Shown one piece after another: positions 23,456 to 35,131 of a stretch of DNA of 64,000 bases. Under the pieces are notes generated by a model. The model searched no databases. It worked only from the letters and a program-made list of their open reading frames with translations, and had not been told where the DNA came from. The stretch is from Polychytrium aggregatum (Eukaryota; Chytridiomycota; Chytridiomycetes; Polychytriales). Position 1 is the stretch's first letter. Each line of letters opens with the position of its first letter. The stretch covers positions 186,001 to 250,000 of the forward strand of contig NW_026516234.1 of the NCBI RefSeq assembly GCF_025602895.1, given 5' to 3'. Made by a program: the position numbers and the translations under genes.

Positions 23456-24759
23456 CTACCTCTTGCCAGGCATGAGGTTTGTGGAGCCCAGACTGCCCTT
23501 CTTCAGGTCGAGTGGCCTCAGGGCCCGATTGCCGCCAGCCTTGTGACCAGGCCCACCTGGGGGCGTTGGTCCTCCAGCCGCTGCTGCAGCGTTGAGAGTC
23601 GCCGTCATGAGGAGGTTGTTTCCGCCACGCTTGCCGGCTCCGGGCGCAAGATTGGGTGCATGTGTGAGCGAGGGCTTCTTGCCCTGCAGACCCATATTCG
23701 AGGCGCTGGCGAGGACGCTGCTTCCAACAAACTGCGAGCCCAGGCTGCTGGCGCTGAAGTCGGTTGTGGAAATGCCCATGGACGACATCATGCTGCTGCT
23801 GCCGCCACCGCGGTACTTTGTCCGCCGCTGTGTCGGATTGAGGACTGCCGATGGCCGTTGGTGAGGTTGGCCAGATGACGTTGGGTTGGAGACCCAGTTA
23901 TCGGATATTGTGTGCCAGATGAAGTGGGAAAGCATCCGTTCGACAGCGTGAGCGAGACATGCGGCAGAGGAGCGGTGGGAATTGGATTCGGCAGTCGAAG
24001 CAGCCCGGCTTCAAGTCCGGCTGCAACGAGTCCGACTGGGAGCCGCACAGTGAGCATAGCCCAAGGTTGTGCACACCAAGGCTCACCCGTAAACTTCATC
24101 TTTTCGGTTCCCTCAAGCAGCGAAATGTATGCTGGCTGAGTCTCATCTGCGTCGTCTGCGAAGGGCAAGGTGGAGTAAAGGTCAACTCGTTAGTGCGTGG
24201 AGAAGGCCTGTGAGAGTAATCTCACGAACAGCGCCATCTGACGCCGTCCAATACAACTCGATGCCATCCAATACTTCCGATGCCGCCCGGCAGCGACAAG
24301 AGCATACCGCTGGCACCGGCGACTTTGTAAGCAACCATTTGCCGATTCGGCCGGACTTACCATCCTTTTCGACTTGCACCACCCGGACGGCAATGTATGT
24401 GTTTCTCAGGGTAATAAAGTTCTTTGCATACTCCTTGGGTTTGCTGATCAAGTCGAGGACCTCGCCCGAGTCGGAGGCAAGGTCGATGGGATCCGGAAAG
24501 TTATCGAGCTTGCAGACCCGCTTGATATGATTCAGCATCACGAGGTTGAGGCAGTTGGGATTGACCATTTTCTCCTCGTTGGCTAATGGGTCGGGCTAAC
24601 AGCGATTAGCAGGCCGGGCAGCGATGCGGCGACTCAGAGCAGTCGGGATCGAAGCCGACTGCGATAGCCCACGAGATAGCAGACTCGGCCGTTTCTGGAG
24701 AGCTCTTAGCGGGGTGGGAATGGGCTGGCATTACCTCCGTACTTGATGAGAATGTACAT
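23456..24759 (-). CDS. CXorf65-like conserved protein
   Basis: Four exons: 24735-24759, 24361-24582, 24087-24155 and 23456-23844 (234 aa). The N-terminus MYILIKYG, then NPNCLNLVMLNHIKR, a DLASDSGEVLDL block and KPKEYAKNFITLRNTYIAV, is collinear with the uncharacterised animal CXorf65 family (starting MFI-IKYGD, NTNC, LRNP-YA). The first exon has only eight codons and was recognised from the family pattern. After about residue 105 the sequence turns low-complexity: RRTKYRGGGSSSMMSSM, Ala/Gly/Pro runs and a basic end. It is tail-to-tail with SDA1 (118 bp between stops). Function unknown. Confidence 0.8.
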
Positions 24760-25222
24760 TTTGGGGGATGGTAGCGTCCACTAGCAGATGGGAGGGTGAG
24801 GTCTGGATGGCCAAGAGCCCTCCTTGGGCGGCCTGATGAATGCTCGCACTTTCGGAGGTTTGTTGCGCCGGCAAGCCCAGGGCCGTGCTGTAAACAGATT
24901 GGGTGGTGAGAGTCATGGCCGGGGGTGACGGCGGCTCCAATCCGACTCGCTGTGGCGAGGCTGTCGGTGCGCTGGATGACGGCGGGGCGATACTCGGGTA
25001 TGAGATGCTACATGCCACCGAATGATGCATGAGGCGACTTGGCCTCTGAGAGCGACACCCACGAGCACATCGAGCATGGGCATCAAGTGTTGCCTGAGCG
25101 CTGGCGGAGCCTCAGAGCCGTGTGCTCGTTGGGCGGATGGGGGTGTATTCAGAAACAGGACAAGGATCGCTCCCTCATGATCGAGAGATATTCAGTATGA
25201 ATTTGCGGCAGCGACATTGCGT
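24760..25222. other. Intergenic
   Basis: Upstream of the CXorf65-like gene and downstream of KXD1. A 99-codon minus-strand open frame here lacks any recognisable feature and was not called. Confidence 0.5.
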
Positions 25223-25933
25223 TCATGCATCCTCGTGAGCAGGCTGTGTCTCGCTGATTGCCGAAGCTGCAGTGCTCCATTCGGTCGGATATTCGGCTTG
25301 CATCTTGTCCTTGATTTTCCTGGAGCTCAGCACAGTCAGAATCTCGCTGTCCACTTGCGGCTGTGTTATCGAAAAGCGATCTACATGCTGTCCTCAAGTT
25401 CCGTGCTATTGACGACGATCATACGCAAGGACCACGGCCACTCGGGATGGACAACGGCTATGGCCACATATCATGACGAGCAACACAGGAAACCCACCGG
25501 ATCCTCCGGAAGATCGTTTCGAGGTCTCCCTTCATATCCTTCAGAAGCTTGGCATACTGTTCGAGGCTCTTGAGGTTGTCGCCGTAGCGTGCGGCTGAGA
25601 AGTTGTTGAACGACTCCATGTGATGGTTGGTTTGAGCAAGCTGGGTCTTCCTGGATGGTGCGAAGGGCATTGCCGTGTGGCCACATAGCCGAATGCATTG
25701 TCAGACATCGAGAGCGGCCGGAAGCCCGCTAAGCTTATCGCTCCAAGGGCAGTGCGTCCATCGCCGACGGTAGCTCTGCTTGCCAGATCCACGCGGCGCA
25801 ATCTGCGATGCATTCAAGCCTACATCCGTTCCTGAGTCTTGAGGATTGCCGTCATCTCGTCCCCTTCCACAGAGGATATGAGATGGTCGCTTAGGAGCTT
25901 GAGGGTATCGGGGCTTTGCTCTTCCAGGGACAT
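25223..25933 (-). CDS. KXD1: KxDL-domain protein (BORC/BLOC-1-related)
   Basis: Three exons: 25824-25933, 25498-25650 and 25223-25319 (119 aa). The central helix KTQERMKTQLAQTNHHMESFNNF, SAARYGDNL and LKDMKGDLETIFRRIRKIKDKM matches the KxDL motif family (human KXD1 ends this helix with DLDSIFRRIR.LK.KL). In animals KXD1 is a subunit of BORC, which positions lysosomes, and in yeast it belongs to a BLOC-1-like complex on endosomes. The protein is essentially one long amphipathic helix with a short C-terminal tail. The start at 25933 (MSLEEQ) is chosen because sequence further upstream is a tandem repeat. Confidence 0.87.
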
Positions 25934-26785
25934 AATCGGGCAGCGCAGGTCTTGCGGTGGGGGCAGGCTCGTGGCGATCGAGAGGATGGAGATGATGGAG
26001 AGGATGGAGATGATGGTGCTGATGGAGTTGATGGAGATGATCGGGGTGGAGGCAAGGGTCGGGGCCGCGGGGCTCAGCCGGTGTTGCAGCCAAGATCTGG
26101 GTCTGGGCTGCATCGAGCCGAACGACGCCGCTGACCAAGACAACGCAGCCGCAGCTGCGAGCCATGGCTACCATGTCACAGGCGTACCATCGCCGTATCG
26201 GCGCATTGCATCGGGAAGCTCATGGTCAATCGTCGCTACTGCTGATCGCCAGCCAACCCGATGCCAGAGGCAGCCAACTTGGGGCTGGCTGGGTTCTGGC
26301 CGGCTAGAGCAGGGCCAGCCGCGTCGTTGCCGGGAGCGATGGCCGCGAAATGAATTGATTTGCGCCAGCCAATGGACGCGCGGCTGTCCGAATGCTGCGC
26401 AAACATTGTTGCTGAGAAGCAGTTGCTGCGCATGTCGGTGCACAGAACACAGACGCACAGAACACGCACCACACACACACGCCGCGCTGATCTTCGAGTC
26501 CGGCCGTTTCGGTTTCTGCTCTCTTCCTTGCATCCATCGGCCGGTGTCATCTCGTCTGTTCCGTGGGTACGTTTGCCCTGCTCTGTGCTGCTGTGTGCTG
26601 CGATTGCGCCCGGTGTCTCGTGCCAGACCCCGCCACCGCCACCAAAGTCAGCCGCCGCGCTTGCTGTGTCGCCCCTGGCCTCGTCCGCGGCGGCCTCTGC
26701 CTGCAATCCGTCTCACGGCTCCGAATTGCTTCCCTTCTCCACCGAATCGTCCAGCGCTCGTCCTTGGATTTCGATTGGCTTGATC
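25934..26785. promoter_or_regulatory. Divergent region KXD1 / FG nucleoporin
   Basis: About 850 bp between opposite starts. The KXD1-proximal part carries a purine-rich GGAGATGAT-type tandem (25978-26042). Contains no recognisable exon. Confidence 0.45.
25978..26042. repeat. GGAGATGATGGA-type imperfect tandem
   Basis: Imperfect 6/15-bp purine-rich units immediately upstream of the KXD1 start. Confidence 0.75.
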
Positions 26786-29700
26786 ATGGCCGACATCGGC
26801 ACGCTGTTTTCGCTCGGCACGCCCGCCATTCTTGCGGCTACGGCCGCGGTTGGTGCTGTCAGTGCCGCCGTGTACGGATGGACGACCATGCAAAAAGCAA
26901 AGGCCCGAAAGGAGTATCTCAGCATGGTGTCAGTTTGCAATCCGCATCGCTTTTGCGTTTTTCGATTCCCAGCTATTTTCGCTCTTTGTCTCGCATATCG
27001 CCACTGATTCAGCTGATCGATACTCTGTGATGCATGCATTTCTGCGCTGTTGAAGCCGTTCCGCGGTACTGATCGATCACTGATGTGATGGTTTGCATTT
27101 CTGGCCCACAGATCTCGTCGGAAAGCCGATCGCTATGGCGTTGTTCAGCAGCAGAGCTCGGCACGCAACGGTAGGGCGCTCTGCTGGGCCCAGCGACTTT
27201 GTGCAATTTCTCCGAGAGCAACACAGCACGATACGGACCCAGCAAAAAATCGCCGAGGCCGATTCTTTGCAATGGGCGCCTTGATCTCTCTCTCTTGCTC
27301 CGTCGCTGACACTGTTCACCCGCGCCGCTCGGCTGCTTGGTCGATCGCTCGCTGACTCGGCCGTCAACGCTTCTCGATTCCCCCAAACACCCCCAGGTGT
27401 CAGTCGGTCCTCGCGAACCAGTCGTCAGCCTCCGCTGGATTTCATCAACGAGGGCAACTCATCCTTCCGATTCCGACACGGCGTTGACGACGGGCGAACC
27501 ACCAAACTTCAGCCCAACCCGCCCCCGAACCAGCCTGTTGATTCTCAATACAAACCACAGGTCGCCCGCCCCAACCCGAAAGTGGAATACCGAGACCGTA
27601 AATATCGCAGTGCTTGGATGGATCTCGTGTCGGCAGAGCACCCGGATCCCCAGCGTCCTCACATTTGTGGATCCTCTACCCCTGTCGATCCCTAGGCATC
27701 CGATATCCGGCAGAGCCCGCGGAACAGCAGCCTGAGCCCCGTCATACGCTGCGTCCAGCGGATCGACACCCCGGCAACGACAACGAACAATCCCCCTTCA
27801 GCAAACGCCGCATCCTCCTGGAAGACGAGGTACGCTGGCGTTCGGCCCGGAGCCTACATATCCAATCTCCAATTGCACAGGGCACGAAGACGACGCTGTT
27901 TGTGGTGTCGACGAGCAGCCCTGGGCACCAGGCTCGCATTCAACGTCCCTTTCCTACACTGACATTCGTCTTCTGACCCAAACTGCTCCTTGCAACCCAT
28001 CATGTAGGATGACCCTGGATACATTTTCATCGACGGCGAGCGAGTGCCAATGACCGCCATTAACCGCATCGACTACAGCCTCCCCTTCCCTGCCACAAAA
28101 CGACAGAGGCGCGCCGATGATCTTGATGATATGAGGGTCCACGTCGATATGAAGCCTCGGGAGGCTCCTTTGGTGGGTGCCGTGAGCCAGCCTGTCATAT
28201 TACCCGTCGAGGCTGCTTCCATTGATCGTTTTGGATGTATCGCATCGCCCAGCACCGAAAACCGCTGGCTTGACGTATTGTGCCAAATGTCTTTGCCGAA
28301 TCGCTCATCCGCCTCACTCTCCGCAGACCATCTCCAAACCTCAGCGCGAGTATGTTCCTCAGGCTGCGACATCGGCCCCGGCTCCAAAGGCAGAGGCTGA
28401 GACGGAGCGGCCCATTCCAAACCTGCCCCGCCATCTCTCGCGGCCTTCCGAACAGCCGCGCGTTCGAGTCTCAGTCACTCGCGAATATGTTGGTTCGCCC
28501 CTCGCCAAGTCAGTCATGGTCAAGCGCGACTTTTACAGTGACGAGGAGGAAGAAGAGGAGGAGCGTGAAGGCGATGTCCAGAGCGAGCTGTTTGCCAACC
28601 CCGCAGAGTTCAGAGCCACCCCAGAGACTCGTCCTCAGCTCCAACGAGGCTCCAGCAACGATGCTAGGATGCCATCTGTCCCGCCCGTGCGCTCGGCGCA
28701 GAAACCTGGCGATCTACGCAAGCGCTTCATGATCGAAGATGATGAGGAGAATGACGAGAACACACGAAATGTAAGTGCTTTCCCTTGGTGCTGCTCGTTG
28801 ACGGAGCAATGTCTGGCTTTTGACCCACCCAACACGATTTCCACCAGGGCACGCCCATCAAGCGCCGCAATGTCGACCGCTCTGCGTTGGTGTCCAAAAC
28901 TCCACTCCGTGTTGTCTCGCAGACACCTATGAAGACAAAGATCTCGTCCTCGCCCGCCAGCGGCCGTCTGAAGCTGCGACCCAGCACGCCGAAAGCCTCG
29001 ACCAGCAGCCCCAGTGTCCCCAAGCAGTCGGCCCTGAAGCGGCTTCTGACCGACGATGAGACCAACCGCATTCTTGCCAAGGCCCTGGAAATTGCTGCTG
29101 CCAACACAAGCGAGACTGGCGAGAGCCGACGCGAAGTCCGGCTTGATCTGGAGGGCATCAAGCGGTCTGAGCAGGTGCCCGAGAAGATCAGGCACAAAGT
29201 TACGTTTGCGTTTGGCGAGGAGTCGACACCGTCCCCCGAGACTCTTTCGGCGGCCACGGCAACTCCTCTGTCGACTCAGGGCGAGCTTCAGTCCGCCGCT
29301 TCCTCATCCGCCGCCACAACACCCGCATTTTCATTTGGCCTTCCGAGCGACAAGCCTGAGAGCGTCAAAGCTGCGGAGGAGCCTCCGAAGCCAAGCTTGT
29401 TTGCAGCCCCACCTCTGTCAAAGCCTGATGACAAGGCTCTGACCTCTCCCGGTAGCATCTTTGCTGCTCCCACTACCTCGTCCCCAGCCACATCCTCTGT
29501 GTCATTGGCTGTAGCCGAAAAGCTGAAGGATAGTGCGCCGGTGTCCTTCAACTTCAACGCGACCACATCGGCTGGGACGACTTCTGCATTTGGCAGCAAC
29601 GAGCCGTCAAAACCCTTCGCCTTTGGCACGACCACAACCACAGAATCCGCCATAGCTTTCTCAAGTGCCGCTGAGCCTCCCAAGAAACCCGAAGAGCCCA

Positions 29701-31637
29701 AAGCCACCGGCTTCTCGTTTGCGGGGATTTCCTCGACACCAGATCCCAAGCCGGCAATCTCGATTCCAACCATCAGCTTCACGCCCCCGCCAGCAGCGTC
29801 GTCGGTGCCAGCGGAGAAGCCCAAGACCCCCGAGACTGCCGTCCCGACTTCAGGATTCTCATTTTTCACCACACCAAGCACGACCACAGCTTCGAACAGC
29901 ATTCCGGCGAGTATCCCGGCCGCTGCCAGCGCGAGTACGCCAACCCCTTCGTTGTTTGGGTCATTTGCTCCCCCAGCGACCACTTTGGTCCCCGTTGACT
30001 CGACCCCCGCCTCAGTTGCAAGCACTGCAGCCACCCTCCCTGCGGCTACCGCAGTGCCTGCCCAGGGAGCCTCTATCGCTCCGACTGCAGTGCCTGCGCC
30101 TGTTGTGCCATTGCCTACTGCGTCAACTACACCATCCGCTGCGGGCGCGGGCCTCCCAGCGATCGCACAGTCCTTCGGGTTCACCAAACCCTTCGAGTCT
30201 AGTGCGAGCGGCCCAGGCGCTACCCCCACTGCTACTACCCCCGCTGCCTTCGCTACTACCATCACTACCACTGCCGCTGCGGCAGCGTCAGCGGCTCCGG
30301 CGCCTTTGAGCTTTGCTTTCGGATCAGGATCTCCTGCCCCAGGTGCATTCAGCTTTGGAGCTGGCCCAACAGCGACTTTGGCGTCGACAACAGCGCCTCC
30401 TCCGACCTCGCTTTTTGGCGCGGTGACACCTGCACCGACCTTTGGTGCAAGTACCAGCGCCCCAATCATGTTTGGATCCACTGCCTCGACCGGCTTTGGC
30501 TCATCGACGACACCGGCAGCACCTACTGCTCCTGCGGCTTCTGCGCCAGCGATTCCTGCATTTGGATCAACTCCTGCAGCAACCTCGGCCCCTCCTGCAT
30601 CAAGCTTTTCCTTTGGTGGCACTGCCTCATCTGCTAGCAACTTTACGTTTGGATCCAGCGTGCCTGCGGCGACCGCGGCCCCGGCTTCAGCACCATCCTT
30701 TGCTCTCGGAGCTCCCATGTCCACTGGAGCTGCTGCCGCCCCGGCCCAGACACAACCGACCGGCTTTGGCAGTGTCGGCTCGGCTCCAACTGGTGCCAGC
30801 AACCCTCCAGGCGGATTTTCGTTTGGTGGGGCCGGCGGTGCCATGGCATCCTCCACCCCCGTCACTCCCGCTGCCAACTCGAGCTTTACATTTGGAGCAG
30901 ATTCCTCGAGCATGAACACCTCTCCGGCCACGTCCTTTGGATTTGGAAGCCAGCCGTTGGCCTCCGCAGCTGCTCCAGCTACTGGATTCGGCTCCTTCGG
31001 CAGCCAGCCTACAGGCAACACCGGCTTTGGTTCGTTTGGGTCCTCAAACACCTCGGCCGCGCCTGCCCCGGCATTCGGCGCCGCTAATCTTTTCGGGAGC
31101 GCAAACAATGGCGCCGCAGCCAACAGCATGGATGCTACTCCAAGCGCTGCTCCGGCCTTTGGCGGCGCTCCTGGTGGTGCTCCTGGCGGTGCCCAGCCCT
31201 TTTCCTTTGGCTTCGGCTCGTCTGCGCCAGCATCGGCTCCTGGCGTCTTTGGTGCTCAGGCTGCACCAGCTGCACCAGCTCCGGCGGCTGTGGCTCCAGC
31301 TTCAGTGTTTGGCGCTACCGCACCCCCCGGCTCTGGTTTCCAGTTCGGACAAGCTGCCACCGCGACATCAAACTTTACTTTTGGTGCCCCTGCCAACCCA
31401 GCCCCGGCCTTTGGTGCGACCGACAGCTCAATGGGACAGCCGGCCAGCAACGCCTTCTCCTTTGGGGCGACCACACAAGCCTCTCAGCCTCTTGCGTTCG
31501 GATTGCCTCCGATGGGCGGAGGAGCTGCCCCGCCTGCGGTCGTCAACAATCCGTTCTCGGCCGGCCCGAACATGTCGCAGGGTGGCCGCAAGGTCGCTCC
31601 CGCCAAATCCAAGCTTGCGAATCGAGGTCGACGTTGA
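26786..31637 (+). CDS. FG-repeat nucleoporin with N-terminal transmembrane helix (POM121-like)
   Basis: Seven exons proposed: 26786-26928, 27112-27170, 27397-27597, 27696-27829, 28008-28181, 28327-28770, 28848-31637 (about 1314 aa). The end of exon 5 could be 28172 instead, both in phase. The N-terminus has a hydrophobic helix (residues about 13-32, PAILAATAAVGAVSAAVYGW), then basic segments (KARKEY, SRRKADR). A moderately conserved middle holds ILLEDEDDPGYIFIDGERVP, a KRQRR nuclear-localisation-like cluster, and DLRKRFMIEDDEEN. The C-terminal 800 residues are Ala/Ser/Thr/Pro-rich with dozens of FG motifs (FSFG, FGSF, TFG, FGA), ending with basic KVAPAKSKLANRGRR. Order and composition match membrane-anchored FG nucleoporins such as POM121; sequence identity to POM121 itself cannot be claimed. 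The small 5' exons are the least certain. Confidence 0.75.
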
Positions 31638-32653
31638 GTCGACCGGAGATCCGGTTCGGGGGTCTTCTCCGAGGCCAACAACTCTCCCTTGGTGTGCCGA
31701 ATCGTGGTCGTTCTTGGACTCGCCCGTGGGAATGGAGTGGAGGGCGGACTCGACGATGAATTCTAGGGAGGCTGCATTTTTCAGGAGGCACATGTGTTTC
31801 GATTTGTTGCACCTACAATACAGTATTGATGCGACATCACGAGGGGACTGCGCAGGTCGATCATGCTGCGCACCACACTCGAGCCGCTGATCGGTGGCTC
31901 GATCCGCCAGGCTGCGCCACGGCGTCGGCGCCAACAAAACCGCCTCCGTCCCGCGCTCGCTCTTTGGCAGCTCGAGTTTTCTTCGAGCATCTTGTCAAAT
32001 TGCCGGCATCTGGGCCCACGCTTCCATCCCATGCCGGTGCTGATGATGCTCAAGAGCGAGACGGGGAGGCTCTGGGACACCCAACCCCCCGTCGGCCTTT
32101 CTAGGAGCGCCTGCGACAATGGCTTCTTGAGTCCCGTCGCAAGACTTGGCTCGATCGCAAGCCCGCTCTCAAGAGGAGACAGCCCCGTTGCATCATTCTT
32201 GACCGGACTCAGACCTGGGCACGGGGGCCACTGCTGATGGGCGGTGTGGAGTCAGTGGATGTGGGATGGCGAGAGGGAGGTCAACGGACAGGGGCAGCTG
32301 GAGCCATCCGATGGCTGCTCTGATGATGCACTGGCGCCTCAGCATCGCCAGCATCACCAGCATCACCAGCATCGCCAGCATCGTCAGCATCGCCAGCATC
32401 GCCAGCATCTCGCTGAGTATTGATCGGCAATCCGATCACCCGCTCCACCCGGTATGCACATGTTCGCATTCGTTGGCTGGGCGTCGGCGAAATGCCGCCA
32501 CCGTTTCTCCGCCGCTGGTGGCGGAACAATGTTGCGGGCACATGCAGATTGCTCTCTTCGTCTCCCCAACTCCCGCCCATATATTCAGCGCTTTTGCACC
32601 CACTTCCCCAGCGCTGCTGTTCTACCGCCCTTCCGCATCCTTCCTGGCCATCC
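31638..32653. other. Intergenic with CAGCATCGC minisatellite
   Basis: Gap between the nucleoporin and the elongase. Contains the 9-bp tandem at 32340-32410. Open frames around 31860-32240 have no recognised domain. Confidence 0.5.
32340..32410. repeat. CAGCATCGC / CAGCATCAC 9-bp tandem
   Basis: About eight imperfect 9-bp units, intergenic, about 250 bp upstream of the elongase start. Confidence 0.85.
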
Positions 32654-34297
32654 ATGAATCTTGAGACCTTCCAGTTTGTCGCGGGCCAGACGCCCCTGAC
32701 CGATCTCCGGGTATGTCCACGACCATCCGCCGCCTGGCCATCGCCTCGAGGCTGGCCGAGTCTTTCAATTGCCGTGGCCCTGGACCAAGCCCGCCACGTA
32801 TCGCCGTGGATATGCACAGCTTTCATCATGGAATCGACCATCCAACCCCTTATCGCTCTTCGGCCTCTATCACATCGCGCGTCCAGGTCATCGGAGCAAC
32901 TTGGGCAATCTATGCCACCACCATCCTTGGACTCAGGGTATGTGTCGGCCGGGATGGCAGTGGTTGTCCTGGTGCTGTCGAGCACATTGTGTCCGATACA
33001 CAGGGATTGCTCCCGGGGTGTGCTGGAGTCGTCGATCAGCAGGCAGAACCCATCCCTATACGATGGCTTCTCGGCCTCAAGCTCGTGTCGAGCCACCTGC
33101 TCAGGGCCCGGACTCACCCGCTGTCTCTCCTGCTGCCCCCAGCAATACATGAAGAACCGAGAGCCCTTCAAGCTCGTCAACGCTACTGCCATCCACAACA
33201 TGATCCTGTGCATCTGGAGTCTGATCATGGCCGTTGGTGTGTCCTATTCGGTCTATCAAGTCGGCCAAGTCGAGTTCCGCGCCATGTTCTGCACTCTCCC
33301 CAGCCACTCCGCGGCCAGGGGCTCTCTGTGGTTCTGGATCTACGTCTATTACATCAGCAAGTTTTACGAACTGCTGGATACGGTGATCCTGGTTCTGAAG
33401 AAGGTACGCAGTACACTGTGTGGGTGGGTGGATCCGAGACCAGGATGTCCGCGAGCAGCAGCACCACGGCCTTGCTCCTGCATTGGCCAACGTTGATTCT
33501 CATACACCATCGCTCCCACCAGAAACCCATCATATTCCTCCACTGGTTCCACCACGGCATCGTTGTCCTAATGGTCTGGATCTGGATGTATGACATTGCT
33601 GTCGTCACAACGTAAGTGCCAGATTTCCTCGCCGGGTCGCTCCGAAGCCTCGCTTCGGCATCGATGCCTGAGGCCGACCCAAAGAACCGTGGAGCCGCAT
33701 GTGAACCCAGCTCTGTGACTCATTCGTCTCATCCGCACAACCTCCCTCCAGCTGGGGCATGATCTTCAATACCGTCGTGCACGTTTTCATGTACTACTAC
33801 TACTATGCGGCCTCGTTGGGCAAGTCGGTCTGGTTCAAGGTTTGTACTTTGGGTGTCTGTTGGACGTGCTTCCGGCTGCTTGCCTGTCAAGCGGGAGGTG
33901 CATCGGGCCTGCCAAATAGTCGGTGGGGGTTGTGGATGCTGGTTGGCCAGCATAATGGCCCCTGCCACAGTACGTCTCCTAACATGCCCTTCGACATTCC
34001 TTGGCTTGTAACATGTGGATCTTCGTCGCTTTCCCGCAACGTGTCCCCTGTGCGCCTGTTTCGCAGAAGTACATCACTTCCGGCCAGATCGTCCAGTTTG
34101 TCTGCTCGTTCTTTTTCACTGTGGTCTTTGCCTACTACCACTTGAAGATCAAGAGCACCGGCGGACCCGGGTGCCAGGGCGTTTCGGCCGCCATCTTCAC
34201 CACCGGCCTGAACTTCATCTTCCTTGTGCTGTTCATCCAATTCTATCGGTCATCGTATGGCAAGAAGAAGGGGGCCGACAAGCCCAAGAAACAATAG
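32654..34297 (+). CDS. ELO-family very-long-chain fatty acid elongase
   Basis: Six exons: 32654-32710, 32887-32937, 33143-33403, 33523-33611, 33752-33839 and 34067-34297 (258 aa). This is the condensing enzyme of the ER elongation cycle. Family blocks in order: TPLTDLR, QYMKNREPFKLVNATAIHN, YVYYISKFYELLDTVILVLKKK, the catalytic HWFHH box (130-134), a VHVFMYYYYYAA helix, KYITSGQIVQF and a C-terminal KKK..KPKKQ consistent with ER retention. Several hydrophobic helices span the whole length. It is shorter than yeast Elo proteins (about 310-345), mainly because the N-terminus is brief. Substrate range cannot be read from the sequence. Confidence 0.93.
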
Positions 34298-35131
34298 ACA
34301 GACCCTGGTCAGCCCAGCTACTTGGGCTCTGAACTCGCCCGTTATTCCGATCTTTGCACAGCATGCGGCAGATGGAGCACGGTATCTCTCTAGTCCTCGT
34401 GCGGTATCCTGGCTAGAGACTGTTCGTGCGAGCCCAGTCTCTCAGCCAACACCGATGCCGGTCGAACACAGCCCTCCGTCCCTCAGCGCAGCCTTGCATT
34501 CCAATCGGCAGACATCCCACGACCCACGGGTCGGGTCCGGGCAGGCGGAACTCGAGTGGATTGCCTTATTATGTCGTCATTGACGAGGATGAGGGTCGGT
34601 GCGGAAAGGAGAGAGGGAGATGCACTCGGCACGGATGGGACAAGGAAAGGGGAAGAGAGAGCCACTGCTGGAGGGTGGAGCAACAGGTACCCAAGCAGCA
34701 ATGCACGACGACGGCGGTGGAGGCAATTGGTCAACCAAGGCTGGATGAAGGAAGGTGGGGCAAGTTTGAGAACGACAGACAAGGAACAACGCCTACAAAA
34801 AGCAAAGAAACGCAACGAAAACAAAGCAACGGCATCAATTGTAGTCAAGGGTAGCGCCATGGCGCAGGGCAACCAGAAGGAGAGAACCAATAGAAAGCTC
34901 GAGGAGGGGTAGACATGACAAGCCCAGCGGTGCTCATCGGCGCTGGTTGAAGCAATCCAGACGAGACAGACCCAGCACAACAGCGACACTCCCCAACGCT
35001 GGCGACTGCCGGGTCGCTGAAGAATGCCCGTTGTGCGTGTGCCTATCTCACATTGGCGATTGCCCGGCCGGCTTGAGCCAGAGTCATTCTCCGTGCCCTT
35101 GCATCATCGCATCGAGTCCCGAGATTCACCA
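34298..35131. other. Intergenic (convergent)
   Basis: 3' flanks of the elongase and of the SH3 protein, which are convergent. Nothing recognisable; small open frames only. Confidence 0.5.

Noticed and set aside
25839-26783. 314-codon plus frame upstream of the nucleoporin
   Set aside because: Covers the KXD1 first exon antisense and a tandem repeat; Arg/Ser/Cys-rich without motifs.
29288-31129. 613-codon open frame on the minus strand opposite the FG nucleoporin
   Set aside because: Gly/Ala/Pro/Val-only composition produced by antisense reading of FG/Ala/Ser codons; no start context or domain.
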